Source: Clostridia bacterium (GTDB lineage: Bacteria; Bacillota; Clostridia; UMGS1883). Taken from it: 15,261 nucleotides of DNA. Under the pieces are notes generated by a model that worked only from the letters and a program-made list of their open reading frames with translations, had not been told where the DNA came from and ran no database searches. Made by a program: the position numbers and the translations under genes. Shown here piece after piece: positions 1-7,055 of this stretch (positions are counted from its first letter, which is position 1; each line of letters starts with the position of its first letter). The DNA is taken from the NCBI GenBank assembly GCA_021202495.1, contig JAJQCX010000193.1:2008-17268 (forward strand), in the 5' to 3' direction.

Positions 1-525
1 AAGATAGGGCTCTTCACGTTCGGCGGGGGATATGCAATGCTGCCGATGATACAAACGGAGGTTGAGGCGCACGCGTGGATAACGAATGAAGAACTGATAA
101 ATTTTATTGCGGTGGCGGAATCAACTCCCGGACCTTTTGCGTTAAACATTGCGACGTATATCGGAAGAATTGTCGGCGGAATACCGGGTGCGCTCGCGGC
201 GACGAGCGGCGTTATATTGCCCTCGTTTATAGTTATTTTGATTGTGGCGCATTTTTACGAAAAATTCCGCCAAAGCAAGGCTGTTTCATCAGCAATGGAC
301 GGGATAAGACCCGCTGTTGTGGGGCTCATTGCCGCGTCGGCGCTATCAATCGGAAGGACGACGTTTTTTCCGAGCGGGTTTGTGATAGATTATAAAGTGC
401 TGACGGCGGTCGGCATTTTTGCGGTAATTTTGATTTTGTCGTGTGTTTTTAAGAAGCTGCACCCGATAGTTATTATATTGATTTCGGGTGTGCTCGGAAT
501 TGCGGCGGGAATTGCCGCGGGGTGA
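1..525 (+). CDS. chrA: Chromate transporter family protein (ChrA), 5' end missing
   Basis: The reading frame is open from the first base, so the start lies outside the window and 174 residues are visible. The first residues (KIGLFTFGGGYAMLP) match the glycine-rich motif near the N terminus of ChrA domains. The segment STPGPFALNIATYIG matches the family's second signature (usually TPGPxAxNTATxVG). Several hydrophobic membrane segments follow, including a long one before the end (around LTAVGIFAVILILS) and another from HPIVIILIS to the stop. Family members export chromate or act as proton-coupled anion carriers; in Bacillota ChrA is usually split into two single-domain proteins of about 190 residues that work as a pair. 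A partner would be expected just upstream, off the window. The true substrate cannot be read from sequence. The last codons (IAAGIAAG) recur as a DNA repeat downstream (see the 499-691 entry). Confidence 0.88.
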   Translation, partial: KIGLFTFGGGYAMLPMIQTEVEAHAWITNEELINFIAVAESTPGPFALNIATYIGRIVGGIPGALAATSGVILPSFIVILIVAHFYEKFRQSKAVSSAMDGIRPAVVGLIAASALSIGRTTFFPSGFVIDYKVLTAVGIFAVILILSCVFKKLHPIVIILISGVLGIAAGIAAG

Positions 526-526
526 A

Positions 527-554
527 AGTGATCAGTGATTAGTGGTTAGTGGAT
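527..554. repeat. Four-copy heptanucleotide tandem repeat
   Basis: Directly after the chrA stop codon four 7-base units follow without gaps: agtgatc, agtgatt, agtggtt and agtggat. All start with agtg and differ by one or two bases from their neighbours. No function can be assigned. The array leads straight into the hairpin cluster and is probably part of the same element. Confidence 0.6.
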
Positions 555-559
555 GGAAT

Positions 560-627
560 AAATTTTGCTTCGCAAAATTTGATTTTAAGCGCCTGCGGGC
601 GCGGCGGGCGGGGACGAGCCCCGCCCG
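560..627. repeat. Cluster of three perfect hairpins, likely a dispersed palindromic element
   Basis: Three perfect inverted repeats lie in a row. The first is AT-rich, with 9-bp arms 560-568 and 572-580 (aaattttgc / gcaaaattt) and a 3-base loop. The second has 5-bp arms 589-593 and 598-602 (gcgcc / ggcgc). The third is GC-rich, with 9-bp arms 605-613 and 619-627 (cgggcgggg / ccccgcccg) and a 5-base loop. None is followed by a run of T on either strand, so none looks like an ordinary intrinsic terminator, though they could slow polymerase or protect the chrA mRNA end. The mix of AT and GC palindromes resembles REP/MITE-like elements found in many copies in bacterial genomes; copy number cannot be judged from one window. 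Confidence 0.5.
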
Positions 628-700
628 TACAACCGTAATTGCAGCGGAGTTGGGAAAAATGTGAAAGAGTGTGAGATTGCGGCGGGAATTGTTGCAAATT

Positions 701-731
701 AAAAATATCCCTGCGGATTTTCGCAGGGATA
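701..731 (-). terminator. Intrinsic terminator of the SLH-protein gene
   Basis: A perfect 10-bp stem (706-715 with 722-731, arm tatccctgcg) has a 6-base loop. Read on the - strand it is followed by TTTTT (701-705) and further T-rich sequence, 15 bases past the stop of the gene ending at 746. On the + strand the stem is preceded by A's and followed by acttaag, so termination there should be weak at best. Confidence 0.85.
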
Positions 732-745
732 CTTAAGCTTTTAGC

Positions 746-1318
746 TTAGTGCAGGCTTCTGGGGGTTACGTCGGTAACGACGCCGTCAACCATGATGGGA
801 GTGTCGAGCGCGTAGTAGAGCATAACGCCGAGTTCATTGCCGCCAACGGTTCCGCCGATTGTGTAGGGAACGTCGTGAACGATGCCGAGCCCTTCGGCAA
901 TTTCGATGTAGGTGTCGGGATAGCCCGCGAGAGCGTCGTCGCTGCCGTAGCCGAGAGCGCAAACAATCATTTTGATTGCCTCTTCATATGTAACAGTCTG
1001 ATCGGGGTAGAAATTGCCGTCGCCGTAGCCGACAACGATGCCGTTTTCAGCAGCTGCGCAGATGTAGTTGAAGTTTGCGTTTGTTGCGGAAACGTCGGCA
1101 AAGGGAGCCTCGTCATAGCTGCTCTGAACCTCAATGGCAATCATGAGGCAAACCATTTTAACGGCGTCGCCGCGTGTAATTCTTGTGGAGGGGTCGCCGT
1201 TCGTAATGTTCGTATAGCCGCCCAAATTTTCGGTTGAGGGAGCTTCGGCAGCGCTTGCAAATGCGCCGCATGACAAAACGAATGTCAAAGCGAGAGCCAG
1301 GCAAATAAATTTTTTCAT
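746..1318 (-). CDS. Small secreted S-layer-homology (SLH) domain protein
   Basis: This encodes 190 residues. The start at 1318 was chosen because AAAGGAG (1328-1334) sits 9 bases upstream and the protein then begins with a signal peptide: MKKF, a hydrophobic core (ICLALALTFVLS) and a likely cleavage after ASA near residue 23. The mature part is SLH-like. A first unit around ITRGDAVKMV leads to APFADVSATNANFNYICAAAENGIVVGYGDGNFYPD (read in parts, roughly residues 46-106). A second begins at VTYEEAIKMIVCALGY and includes YPDTYIEIAEGLGI, and a degraded repeat reaches LYYALDTP near the end. SLH domains bind secondary cell-wall polymers, often pyruvylated, and hold proteins on the Gram-positive surface. 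No catalytic or other recognisable domain follows, so it may be a stand-alone wall-binding protein. It has its own promoter and terminator and is divergent from mutS. The role beyond wall binding is unknown. Confidence 0.85.
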   Translation of the reverse strand: MKKFICLALALTFVLSCGAFASAAEAPSTENLGGYTNITNGDPSTRITRGDAVKMVCLMIAIEVQSSYDEAPFADVSATNANFNYICAAAENGIVVGYGDGNFYPDQTVTYEEAIKMIVCALGYGSDDALAGYPDTYIEIAEGLGIVHDVPYTIGGTVGGNELGVMLYYALDTPIMVDGVVTDVTPRSLH

Positions 1319-1327
1319 AGAAAGCAT

Positions 1328-1334
1328 CTCCTTT
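1328..1334 (-). promoter_or_regulatory. Shine-Dalgarno site deciding the SLH-gene start
   Basis: AAAGGAG on the - strand is directly followed by ATG (1327-1325), six bases, then the ATG at 1318. The first ATG touches the Shine-Dalgarno sequence with no spacer and is better seen as part of an extended anti-SD match (AAAGGAGRTG). The second ATG has the usual 9-base spacing. An open frame continues further upstream to 1429 but runs through the promoter and is not the start. Confidence 0.75.
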
Positions 1335-1358
1335 AAAAAGAATAATTGTTTATATCTT

Positions 1359-1387
1359 AGTTTAACGCTTTTCATGTGTTTTGTCAA
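1359..1387 (-). promoter_or_regulatory. Sigma-A promoter for the SLH-protein gene
   Basis: On the - strand a perfect -35 TTGACA (1387-1382) is followed by a 17-base spacer and TAAACT (1364-1359), a 4/6 match to the -10 consensus. Transcription would start near 1352 and leave a leader of about 34 bases holding the AAAGGAG site. The perfect -35 and ideal spacing make it credible. Confidence 0.65.
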
Positions 1388-1396
1388 CATTTTTTC

Positions 1397-1425
1397 TTGT
1401 TTTTTTACTTGCGGTATGATAAAAT
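1397..1425 (+). promoter_or_regulatory. Extended -10 promoter for the mutS operon
   Basis: TTGTTT (1397-1402) and TAAAAT (1420-1425, 5/6 match) are 17 bases apart, and TG at 1417-1418 gives the extended -10 form TGnTAAAAT. Transcription would start near 1432, giving a 28-base leader before the GTG at 1460. An overlapping alternative -10 is TATGAT at 1415-1420. This promoter lies next to and divergent from the SLH-gene promoter; the two -35 boxes are only 9 bases apart. Confidence 0.55.
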
Positions 1426-1459
1426 ACATCTGATAATCGCTTAAGGATGGTGAAGAAGC

Positions 1460-4033
1460 GTGGCGGAAATAAGTCCGATGATGAGGCAGTATTTAGAGAT
1501 AAAGGAACAAAATAGGGATACTATTTTGTTTTTCAGAGTGGGCGACTTTTATGAGATGTTTTATGACGACGCGCTTTTGGCGTCAAAGGAGCTCGAATTG
1601 ACGCTGACGGGGAAGGATTGCGGGCTTGAAGAGCGTGCGCCGATGTGCGGAGTGCCGTTTCATGCGGCGCAGACATATATATCGCGCCTTGTGGCTAAGG
1701 GGTATAAGGTGGCGGTGTGCGAGCAGACGGAAAACCCCGCCGAGGCAAAGGGGCTTGTGCGGCGCGAGATAATAAGAGTTGTGACGCCGGGGACGAACCT
1801 TGACGACGCAATGTTAAATTCACAGAGCACAAATTACATTGCGGCGATTGTGCGCGAAAAGGGAAAGGACGCGGTTGTGTTTGCGGACGTTGCCTCGGGC
1901 GAGCTTTCGGGCACGGTGATGGAAAAGGACGAATCCGCGAGCATGATAATAAACGAGCTGGCGCGGTTTTCGCCGGTGGAGATTGCGTTGGGCGGCGAGG
2001 GATGCGGCGACGCGCCGCTCAAGGAATACATAACGGAGCGCATGAAGGCGCTGTGCTTTTCGTTTGACAAAAAAGCGATTTCGCAAAACGCGGAGAAGAT
2101 AGTCGGCGCACAATTGCGAAACGCGGCGGAAATTGAGGACGACGATTTAAGATGCGCGGCGGCGGCTGTGATTTCGTACATAATCGAAACGCAGAAGGCT
2201 GTGCCGCACATGCGGGAAATATTGATATACACGTCAAACGCGTCAGTTGAGATAGACGCAGCGACGCGGCGTAATTTGGAGCTCACGGAAACGATGCGCG
2301 ACAAGCAAAAGCGCGGCTCGCTTTACGGAGTGCTTGACAAGACGAAAACGGCGATGGGCTCGCGCGTTTTGAAGGGGTGGATTTTGCGTCCGCTCGTGAA
2401 CGCGGCGGCGATAACGAACAGGCTGAACGCCGTGGAGGAAATGGTGAAGGACAGGGCGCGCGCCGAGGATTTGGCGGAGGCGCTCTCGAGTGTGGGCGAC
2501 GTGGAGCGGCTGATGGCGCGAGTTTCGATGAAGATGGCGAACGCGAGAGACTTGGCTTCTCTTCGCAATTCGTTTGCCTCGCTCGGCGCGATAAAGAGAT
2601 TACTCTCCGGCTTTAAGGGCGTTTTTCTCGCAGCGCGTGAGGGCAGAGTGGACGAATTGAAGGACGTGTATGAGCTCCTTGACCGCGCGATTGTGGACGA
2701 ACCGCCGGTTTCGCTGAGAGAAGGCTCGCTCATAAAGCCGGGCTATGATGAAAGGATAGATTCGCTCAAAAAGGCGGCGCGGGACGGCAAGGACTTTATC
2801 GCGCAGCTTGAGGTGAGAGAGCGGGAAAGAACGGGGATTAAAAATCTGAAGGTCGGATTTAACAAGGTTTTCGGCTATTATATAGATGTGTCAAAGTCCA
2901 ATCTCGATAAAGTGCCGGAGGATTACATAAGAAAGCAGACGCTTGTGAACAACGAGCGGTTTGTGACGTTGGAGCTCAAGGAGGCGGAGAGCGCGGTTTT
3001 GGGCGCGCAGGAGCGGCTCATTGACATGGAATACGACGCGTTTGTCGCGGTGCGCGAGGCAGTTGCGGAAAATCTGAACAGGATAATGACGACGGCAAAG
3101 GCGCTCGCCGAAACGGACGCGATATATTCACTCGCCGAGGCGGCGGTGCAAAACAGATATGTGAAGCCGACTGTCAACTTGGGGAATGAAATTGTGATAA
3201 AGGACGGGCGGCACCCTGTTGTTGAAAAATTGGCGAAGGGCGTTTTTGTGCCGAACGACACGTATTTAAATTGCGAAAACGACCGTGCGATGGTCATAAC
3301 AGGTCCAAATATGGCGGGAAAATCGACATATATGCGCCAAAGTGCGCTGATTGTGCTGATGGCGCAGATGGGAAGCTTTGTGCCGGCAGGCGAGTGCAGC
3401 GTGGGCGTGATAGACAAGCTCTTTACGAGAATCGGCGCGTCGGACGATTTGACGCGCGGACAGAGCACGTTCATGCTCGAAATGAGCGAGGTGTCGTACA
3501 TATTGGCGAACGCGACGAAAAAGAGCCTTGTCATATTTGACGAGGTGGGGCACGGAACGAGCACGTTTGACGGGCTGTCGATTGCGTGGGCGGTGATGGA
3601 ATACATGGTGAAAAAGGTGGGCGCAAAGACGATGTTTGCGACGCATTACCATGAGCTTGCGGCGCTCGAGGGCTTGATGGACGGGGTTAAAAACTACAAC
3701 ACGGCGTGCAAAAAGCGCGGCGACGACATAACTTTTTTGCGAAAGATTGTGCGCGGACAGACGGACGACAGCTACGGCATTGAGGTGGCAAAGCTTGCGG
3801 GCGTGCCGAACGCAGTTATAAAAAGGGCGAAGGAAATACTGCGAGAGGTTGAAAGCGGCACGATATCAGACGAAAAATCGGAAAAGAAGGAAACTTCCGA
3901 CGGGCAGATAGGATTTGAGACAATGAAAGCCGCTGCGATTTTGGAAGAATTGAAGGAGCTTGACGCGACGACACTGACGCCGATTGAGGCGATGAATAAA
4001 TTGTATGAGCTTTGCAATAAGGCAAGAGGGTGA
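1460..4033 (+). CDS. mutS: DNA mismatch repair protein MutS (MutS1)
   Basis: This protein of 857 residues matches the usual length of MutS1. It recognises base mismatches and small loops in newly copied DNA and recruits MutL. The N-terminal mismatch-binding domain opens with SPMMRQYLEIKEQ and holds GDFYEMF, giving the Phe30-x-Glu32 pair that inserts next to the mismatch. Connector, lever and clamp domains follow (about residues 120-560). The ATPase domain has Walker A GPNMAGKST at 615-623, Walker B with Asp694-Glu695 (LVIFDEVGHGTS), and the ATHYHEL segment. The C-terminal tail after the helix-turn-helix (around LTPIEAMNKLYEL) is typical. The GTG start is fixed by an in-frame TGA at 1451-1453 and by the conserved N terminus; AAGGA at 1443-1447 is a slightly distant ribosome binding site. 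It is the first gene of the run and is followed by mutL after 7 bases. Confidence 0.98.
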   Translation: MAEISPMMRQYLEIKEQNRDTILFFRVGDFYEMFYDDALLASKELELTLTGKDCGLEERAPMCGVPFHAAQTYISRLVAKGYKVAVCEQTENPAEAKGLVRREIIRVVTPGTNLDDAMLNSQSTNYIAAIVREKGKDAVVFADVASGELSGTVMEKDESASMIINELARFSPVEIALGGEGCGDAPLKEYITERMKALCFSFDKKAISQNAEKIVGAQLRNAAEIEDDDLRCAAAAVISYIIETQKAVPHMREILIYTSNASVEIDAATRRNLELTETMRDKQKRGSLYGVLDKTKTAMGSRVLKGWILRPLVNAAAITNRLNAVEEMVKDRARAEDLAEALSSVGDVERLMARVSMKMANARDLASLRNSFASLGAIKRLLSGFKGVFLAAREGRVDELKDVYELLDRAIVDEPPVSLREGSLIKPGYDERIDSLKKAARDGKDFIAQLEVRERERTGIKNLKVGFNKVFGYYIDVSKSNLDKVPEDYIRKQTLVNNERFVTLELKEAESAVLGAQERLIDMEYDAFVAVREAVAENLNRIMTTAKALAETDAIYSLAEAAVQNRYVKPTVNLGNEIVIKDGRHPVVEKLAKGVFVPNDTYLNCENDRAMVITGPNMAGKSTYMRQSALIVLMAQMGSFVPAGECSVGVIDKLFTRIGASDDLTRGQSTFMLEMSEVSYILANATKKSLVIFDEVGHGTSTFDGLSIAWAVMEYMVKKVGAKTMFATHYHELAALEGLMDGVKNYNTACKKRGDDITFLRKIVRGQTDDSYGIEVAKLAGVPNAVIKRAKEILREVESGTISDEKSEKKETSDGQIGFETMKAAAILEELKELDATTLTPIEAMNKLYELCNKARG

Positions 4034-4040
4034 TTAAAAG

Positions 4041-5912
4041 GTGGGAAAGATAAATATTCTTGGTAAAGCGGTTGCGGAGAAGATTGCCGCGGGAGAGGTT
4101 GTGGAAAGACCGAGCAGTATTGTGAAAGAGCTTGTCGAAAACAGCTTTGACGCGGGCGCGGTGTCGGTGACAGTTGAGATTGAAAAGGGCGGAACGAGCT
4201 ACATAAGAGTGACCGACAACGGAAGCGGGATTATGAAAGAGGACGTTGAAAAGGCGTTTTTGCGCCACGCGACGAGCAAGATTAAGGATGCGGACGACCT
4301 TGCGAGGATAGGAACGCTCGGCTTTCGCGGGGAGGCGCTGTGCAGCATAGGCGCGGTGTCGCGCACTACGCTGATAACGAAAACGGCAGCCGAGGATGTC
4401 GGCACATACATCGAGGTTGAGGGCGGCGAAACGGTTGACGTGCGCGACGCGGGCTGCCCCACGGGAACGACCGTGACGGTGAAAAATTTATTTTACAACA
4501 CGCCCGCGAGAATGAAGTTCTTGAAAAAGGACAACACGGAGAGCTCGTTTGTGACGGACATTTGCCAAAGGGCGGCGTTAAGCCATCCGGAGGTGTCGTT
4601 CAGATACATAAGAGACGGGAAGGACGTATTTTTGACGCCGGGAGACAGCGTGCTGAAAAACACTGTGCGGGCGGTTTTCGGAAAAGACGTGTCAAACGCG
4701 ATGGTCGACGTTGACAGGATTGAAGGCAAAATCCGCGTGAGCGGACTTTCGGGGGAAAACAGATTGTCGAGACCCAACCGCAACATGCAGTTTTTCTTTG
4801 TAAACGGGAGGCTTGTAAAGAGCAACGTTTTGTCGCTCGCGCTTTCCGAAAGCTATAAAAACGAGCTGATGGGCGGGCGTTTTGCCGTGTGCGTGCTAAA
4901 CGTTGAAATGCCCAAAGAGAGTGTTGACGTGAATGTGCATCCGGCGAAAACCGAGGTGAAGTTTGAAAACGACGACGAGGTTTACAGGGCGGTGTGCCTT
5001 GCGGTAAAGAGTGCGCTGGTAAAAAACGCGGGACCGCGGGAGGCGTTTCCGACAGCGGCAAAGGCGTTTAAAATGCCGATTGAGACGAAAAAGGCTGAAC
5101 AAAAGAAAATAGACGTTAAAATGTTCACGCCGATTGCTCCGAAAAAAGAAGAGAAAAAGCCGCTTTTTACAAAGGTTGAAACGGAGAAGCCAAAAGCGGA
5201 AAAACTAATCAAAAGCGCGGCGGAGCTGCCGATAAAGGAGACAGCGTCGCTTGCGGCAAGCGAGGTATACGAGCCGCCCGAAGAGGTAGAGCCCAAGGCG
5301 GAAGAGCCGAAGCCGGAACCTAAAGAGGAAAAGCCGGAGGTTAAAATTCCCGATTTTGAGGTTGTGGGACAGCTTTTCGCGACGTATATAATATTGGAAA
5401 CGGAAAACGAAATGATAATGATCGATCAGCACGCGGCGCATGAGAGGTTAAATTACGAAAGAATAAAAAACGACGGCTGCATGAAGCAGGTGCTTTTGAT
5501 GCCGATAACATTAAATTTGTCGCCGAGAGAAAGAGTCGCGTGGGAGGATAACCGCGAATTTTTTGAGAAAATGGGCTTTGAGGCGGACGATTTTGGGCAA
5601 AACAGCGTCATTGTGAGGACGCTGCCGTCGGATGTTGATTTTGAGGACGGAGAAGCGCTTTTTATTGAAACCGCGTCGGAGCTTATCGGCGGGGGAAAGG
5701 GCGAAGCGACGGAAAGGCGCGAGAGGGCGATATACACAATCGCGTGCAAGGCGGCGATAAAGGCGAATTACGCGTTATCGAAAGAAGAGATGAAATCGCT
5801 CGCGTTTAAGGCGCTTTCGATGGAAGGAATTTCGACATGCCCGCATGGGAGGCCGATAAGCATAAAAATGAGTAAGTACCAAATTGAAAAAATGTTTAAA
5901 AGGATAGTTTGA
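4041..5912 (+). CDS. mutL: DNA mismatch repair endonuclease MutL
   Basis: This 623-residue protein couples mismatch recognition by MutS to strand incision. The N-terminal GHKL ATPase has KELVENSFDAGA with catalytic Glu30 and Mg-binding Asn34, DNGSGI at 59-64 and GFRGEAL at 94-100. A Lys/Glu/Pro-rich linker covers about 335-438. The C-terminal domain carries the metal-binding endonuclease motif DQHA(x)2E(x)4E, seen as DQHAAHERLNYE at 462-473, plus ACK at 568-570 and CPHGRP at 600-605. It is therefore the nicking type of MutL found in bacteria without MutH, unlike the E. coli protein. The GTG start has an AGAGGGTG site about 8 bases upstream that overlaps the mutS stop codon. Its TGA overlaps the miaA ATG by one base (TGATG), suggesting translational coupling. 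Confidence 0.98.
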   Translation: MGKINILGKAVAEKIAAGEVVERPSSIVKELVENSFDAGAVSVTVEIEKGGTSYIRVTDNGSGIMKEDVEKAFLRHATSKIKDADDLARIGTLGFRGEALCSIGAVSRTTLITKTAAEDVGTYIEVEGGETVDVRDAGCPTGTTVTVKNLFYNTPARMKFLKKDNTESSFVTDICQRAALSHPEVSFRYIRDGKDVFLTPGDSVLKNTVRAVFGKDVSNAMVDVDRIEGKIRVSGLSGENRLSRPNRNMQFFFVNGRLVKSNVLSLALSESYKNELMGGRFAVCVLNVEMPKESVDVNVHPAKTEVKFENDDEVYRAVCLAVKSALVKNAGPREAFPTAAKAFKMPIETKKAEQKKIDVKMFTPIAPKKEEKKPLFTKVETEKPKAEKLIKSAAELPIKETASLAASEVYEPPEEVEPKAEEPKPEPKEEKPEVKIPDFEVVGQLFATYIILETENEMIMIDQHAAHERLNYERIKNDGCMKQVLLMPITLNLSPRERVAWEDNREFFEKMGFEADDFGQNSVIVRTLPSDVDFEDGEALFIETASELIGGGKGEATERRERAIYTIACKAAIKANYALSKEEMKSLAFKALSMEGISTCPHGRPISIKMSKYQIEKMFKRIV

Positions 5913-6814
5913 TGGAAGAAATTATTGTGATAGCCGGAGCGACGGCGACGGGAAAGACGAAACTTGCGATTGAATTGGCAAAGGAATTTGACGGGGAAAT
6001 AGTGTCCGCCGATTCGATGCAGATATATAGAGGCATGGACATCGGCACGGCAAAGCCGACGAAAGAAGAACAGCAAGAAATTCGCCACCACATGATTGAC
6101 GTGGCGGATGTGACGGATGCTTTTTCCACAATGGATTTTGTGCGGGGCGCGGATGAGGCGATTTGTGACATTTGTGCCCGCGGGAAGATTCCGATTGTCG
6201 CGGGAGGCACGGGAATGTATCTTGATTGCCTGACGGGACGAATGACGCTTGACACGCCTGCGAGCGACGAAAAGGTGCGGCGAAGCTTAACCGAGCTTTT
6301 AGAAAACGAGGGGAAAGACGCGTTATATGAGCTCTTTTTGCAAAAGTGTCCCGAAATGAAAGAAAAGGTGCATAAAAACGACACAAAAAGGGTTATGAGG
6401 GCGATTGAAAAGGCGCTTGCGGGGGACAATGGAGCAAAAAAAGAAGAAAAGAAAAGATATAAATCTTTGTGGTTTTCTATTGATATTGAGCGGGAAACCC
6501 TGTATAATAAAATAGATGAGCGGGTCGATGAGATGATGCGCATGGGGCTTGAGGAAGAGGTGCGGCGTGTTATTCTGCCGGTGAGGGAGAAATGCACGAC
6601 GTCGCTGCAGGGCATAGGCTACAAAGAAATGCTCATGTACATCGACGGAGCGATCACGCTCGATGAAGCGGCGGAGCTGATAAAAAAGCGGAGCCGAAAT
6701 TACGCGAAGCGGCAGTTGACATGGTTTCGCAGAAACGAGAGTATCAACCGTCTTGACGCGCAAAGCGCGTTTGAGGCGGCAAAGGATATAATATTGAAAG
6801 AGAGAGGTAGATAA
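5912..6814 (+). CDS. miaA: tRNA dimethylallyltransferase MiaA
   Basis: This 300-residue enzyme transfers the dimethylallyl group from DMAPP to A37 of tRNAs that read UNN codons. The P-loop GATATGKT is at residues 9-16. The family signature around DSMQIYRGMDIGTAKP binds the tRNA adenosine, and GGTGMYLDCL and QGIGYKE are further MiaA motifs. TWFRRNE near the C terminus is also typical. The ATG at 5912 was preferred to an adjacent in-frame TTG at 5909 because AAAGG (ending at 5903) then has 8-base spacing and the ATG forms the common TGATG stop-start overlap with mutL. hfq follows after 2 bases. The mutL-miaA-hfq order is conserved in distant bacteria, including E. coli. Confidence 0.97.
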   Translation: MEEIIVIAGATATGKTKLAIELAKEFDGEIVSADSMQIYRGMDIGTAKPTKEEQQEIRHHMIDVADVTDAFSTMDFVRGADEAICDICARGKIPIVAGGTGMYLDCLTGRMTLDTPASDEKVRRSLTELLENEGKDALYELFLQKCPEMKEKVHKNDTKRVMRAIEKALAGDNGAKKEEKKRYKSLWFSIDIERETLYNKIDERVDEMMRMGLEEEVRRVILPVREKCTTSLQGIGYKEMLMYIDGAITLDEAAELIKKRSRNYAKRQLTWFRRNESINRLDAQSAFEAAKDIILKERGR

Positions 6815-6816
6815 CA

Positions 6817-7053
6817 ATGAAAACAGCGGCAAATTTGCAGGACATATTTCTCAATCGTGTGAGAAAGGAGCACACGCCTGTCACGGTCTTTTTGGTAAAC
6901 GGCTATCAGGCAAGAGGTACGGTTAAAGGATTTGACAATTACATTCTCGTTCTCGACAGCGACGGAAAACAGCAGATGATTTACAAGCACGCAATTTCAA
7001 CGATCAGCCCGCTCGTCCCGGTGAAGTTTAACGAAGAGGACGTTGACGACTGA
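6817..7053 (+). CDS. hfq: RNA chaperone Hfq
   Basis: This 78-residue Sm-like protein assembles as a hexameric ring that binds small RNAs and A-rich mRNA segments. The N-terminal helix NLQDIFLNRVRKE carries Gln8 and Asp9 of the proximal, U-binding face. The Sm1 motif spans about residues 21-46 (TVFLVNGYQARG, then KGFDNYILVL), with invariant Gly29. Sm2 is YKHAIS with Lys57 and His58. The rim segment RVRKE keeps only part of the arginine patch of E. coli Hfq (RRER), and the tail is short and acidic (NEEDVDD), as in other Bacillota Hfq proteins. GAGAGG at 6802-6807 is the ribosome binding site with 9-base spacing. The gene sits 2 bases from both miaA and the next gene. Confidence 0.97.
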   Translation: MKTAANLQDIFLNRVRKEHTPVTVFLVNGYQARGTVKGFDNYILVLDSDGKQQMIYKHAISTISPLVPVKFNEEDVDD

Positions 7054-7055
7054 CG

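Larger units (their letters stand above)
499..691. repeat. 16-base direct repeat of the chrA tail bracketing an intergenic element
   Basis: The string attgcggcgggaattg occurs at 499-514, inside the last codons of chrA, and again at 676-691 in the intergenic region. The copies are 177 bases apart, an exact multiple of three. The second copy reads on in the same frame as IAAGIVAN followed by TAA (700-702), a plausible alternative ChrA C terminus. The nine bases from the final g of each copy onward (gccgcgggg and gttgcaaat) differ mainly by transitions, so the repeat may once have been longer. Between the copies lie the heptamer array and hairpins. This fits an insertion with duplication of its target, or a local tandem duplication. 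The repeats are seen directly; the mechanism is inferred. Confidence 0.6.

Noticed and set aside
560..627. Hairpins after chrA as its intrinsic terminator
   Set aside because: The stems are perfect, but none is followed by a U-tract on the + strand, so I list them as a repeat element instead.
735..747. Small hairpin aagct-ttt-agctt at the end of the SLH gene
   Set aside because: The stem is only 5 bp, AT-rich and overlaps the stop codon; the 10-bp hairpin at 706-731 is the better terminator.
749..1237. A 162-codon + strand frame opposite the SLH gene
   Set aside because: The - strand frame has a signal peptide, SLH motifs, promoter, ribosome binding site and terminator; the + frame has none of these and is a shadow.
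1319..1429. N-terminal extension of the SLH protein to an upstream ATG at 1429
   Set aside because: The extension would run through the likely promoter (TTGACA at 1382-1387) and bury the signal peptide, and a good ribosome binding site fits the start at 1318.
2923..3606. A 227-codon - strand open frame inside mutS
   Set aside because: It is antisense to the conserved MutS clamp and ATPase region, has Ser/Ala/Phe-rich composition and no domain, and is best explained by codon bias of mutS.
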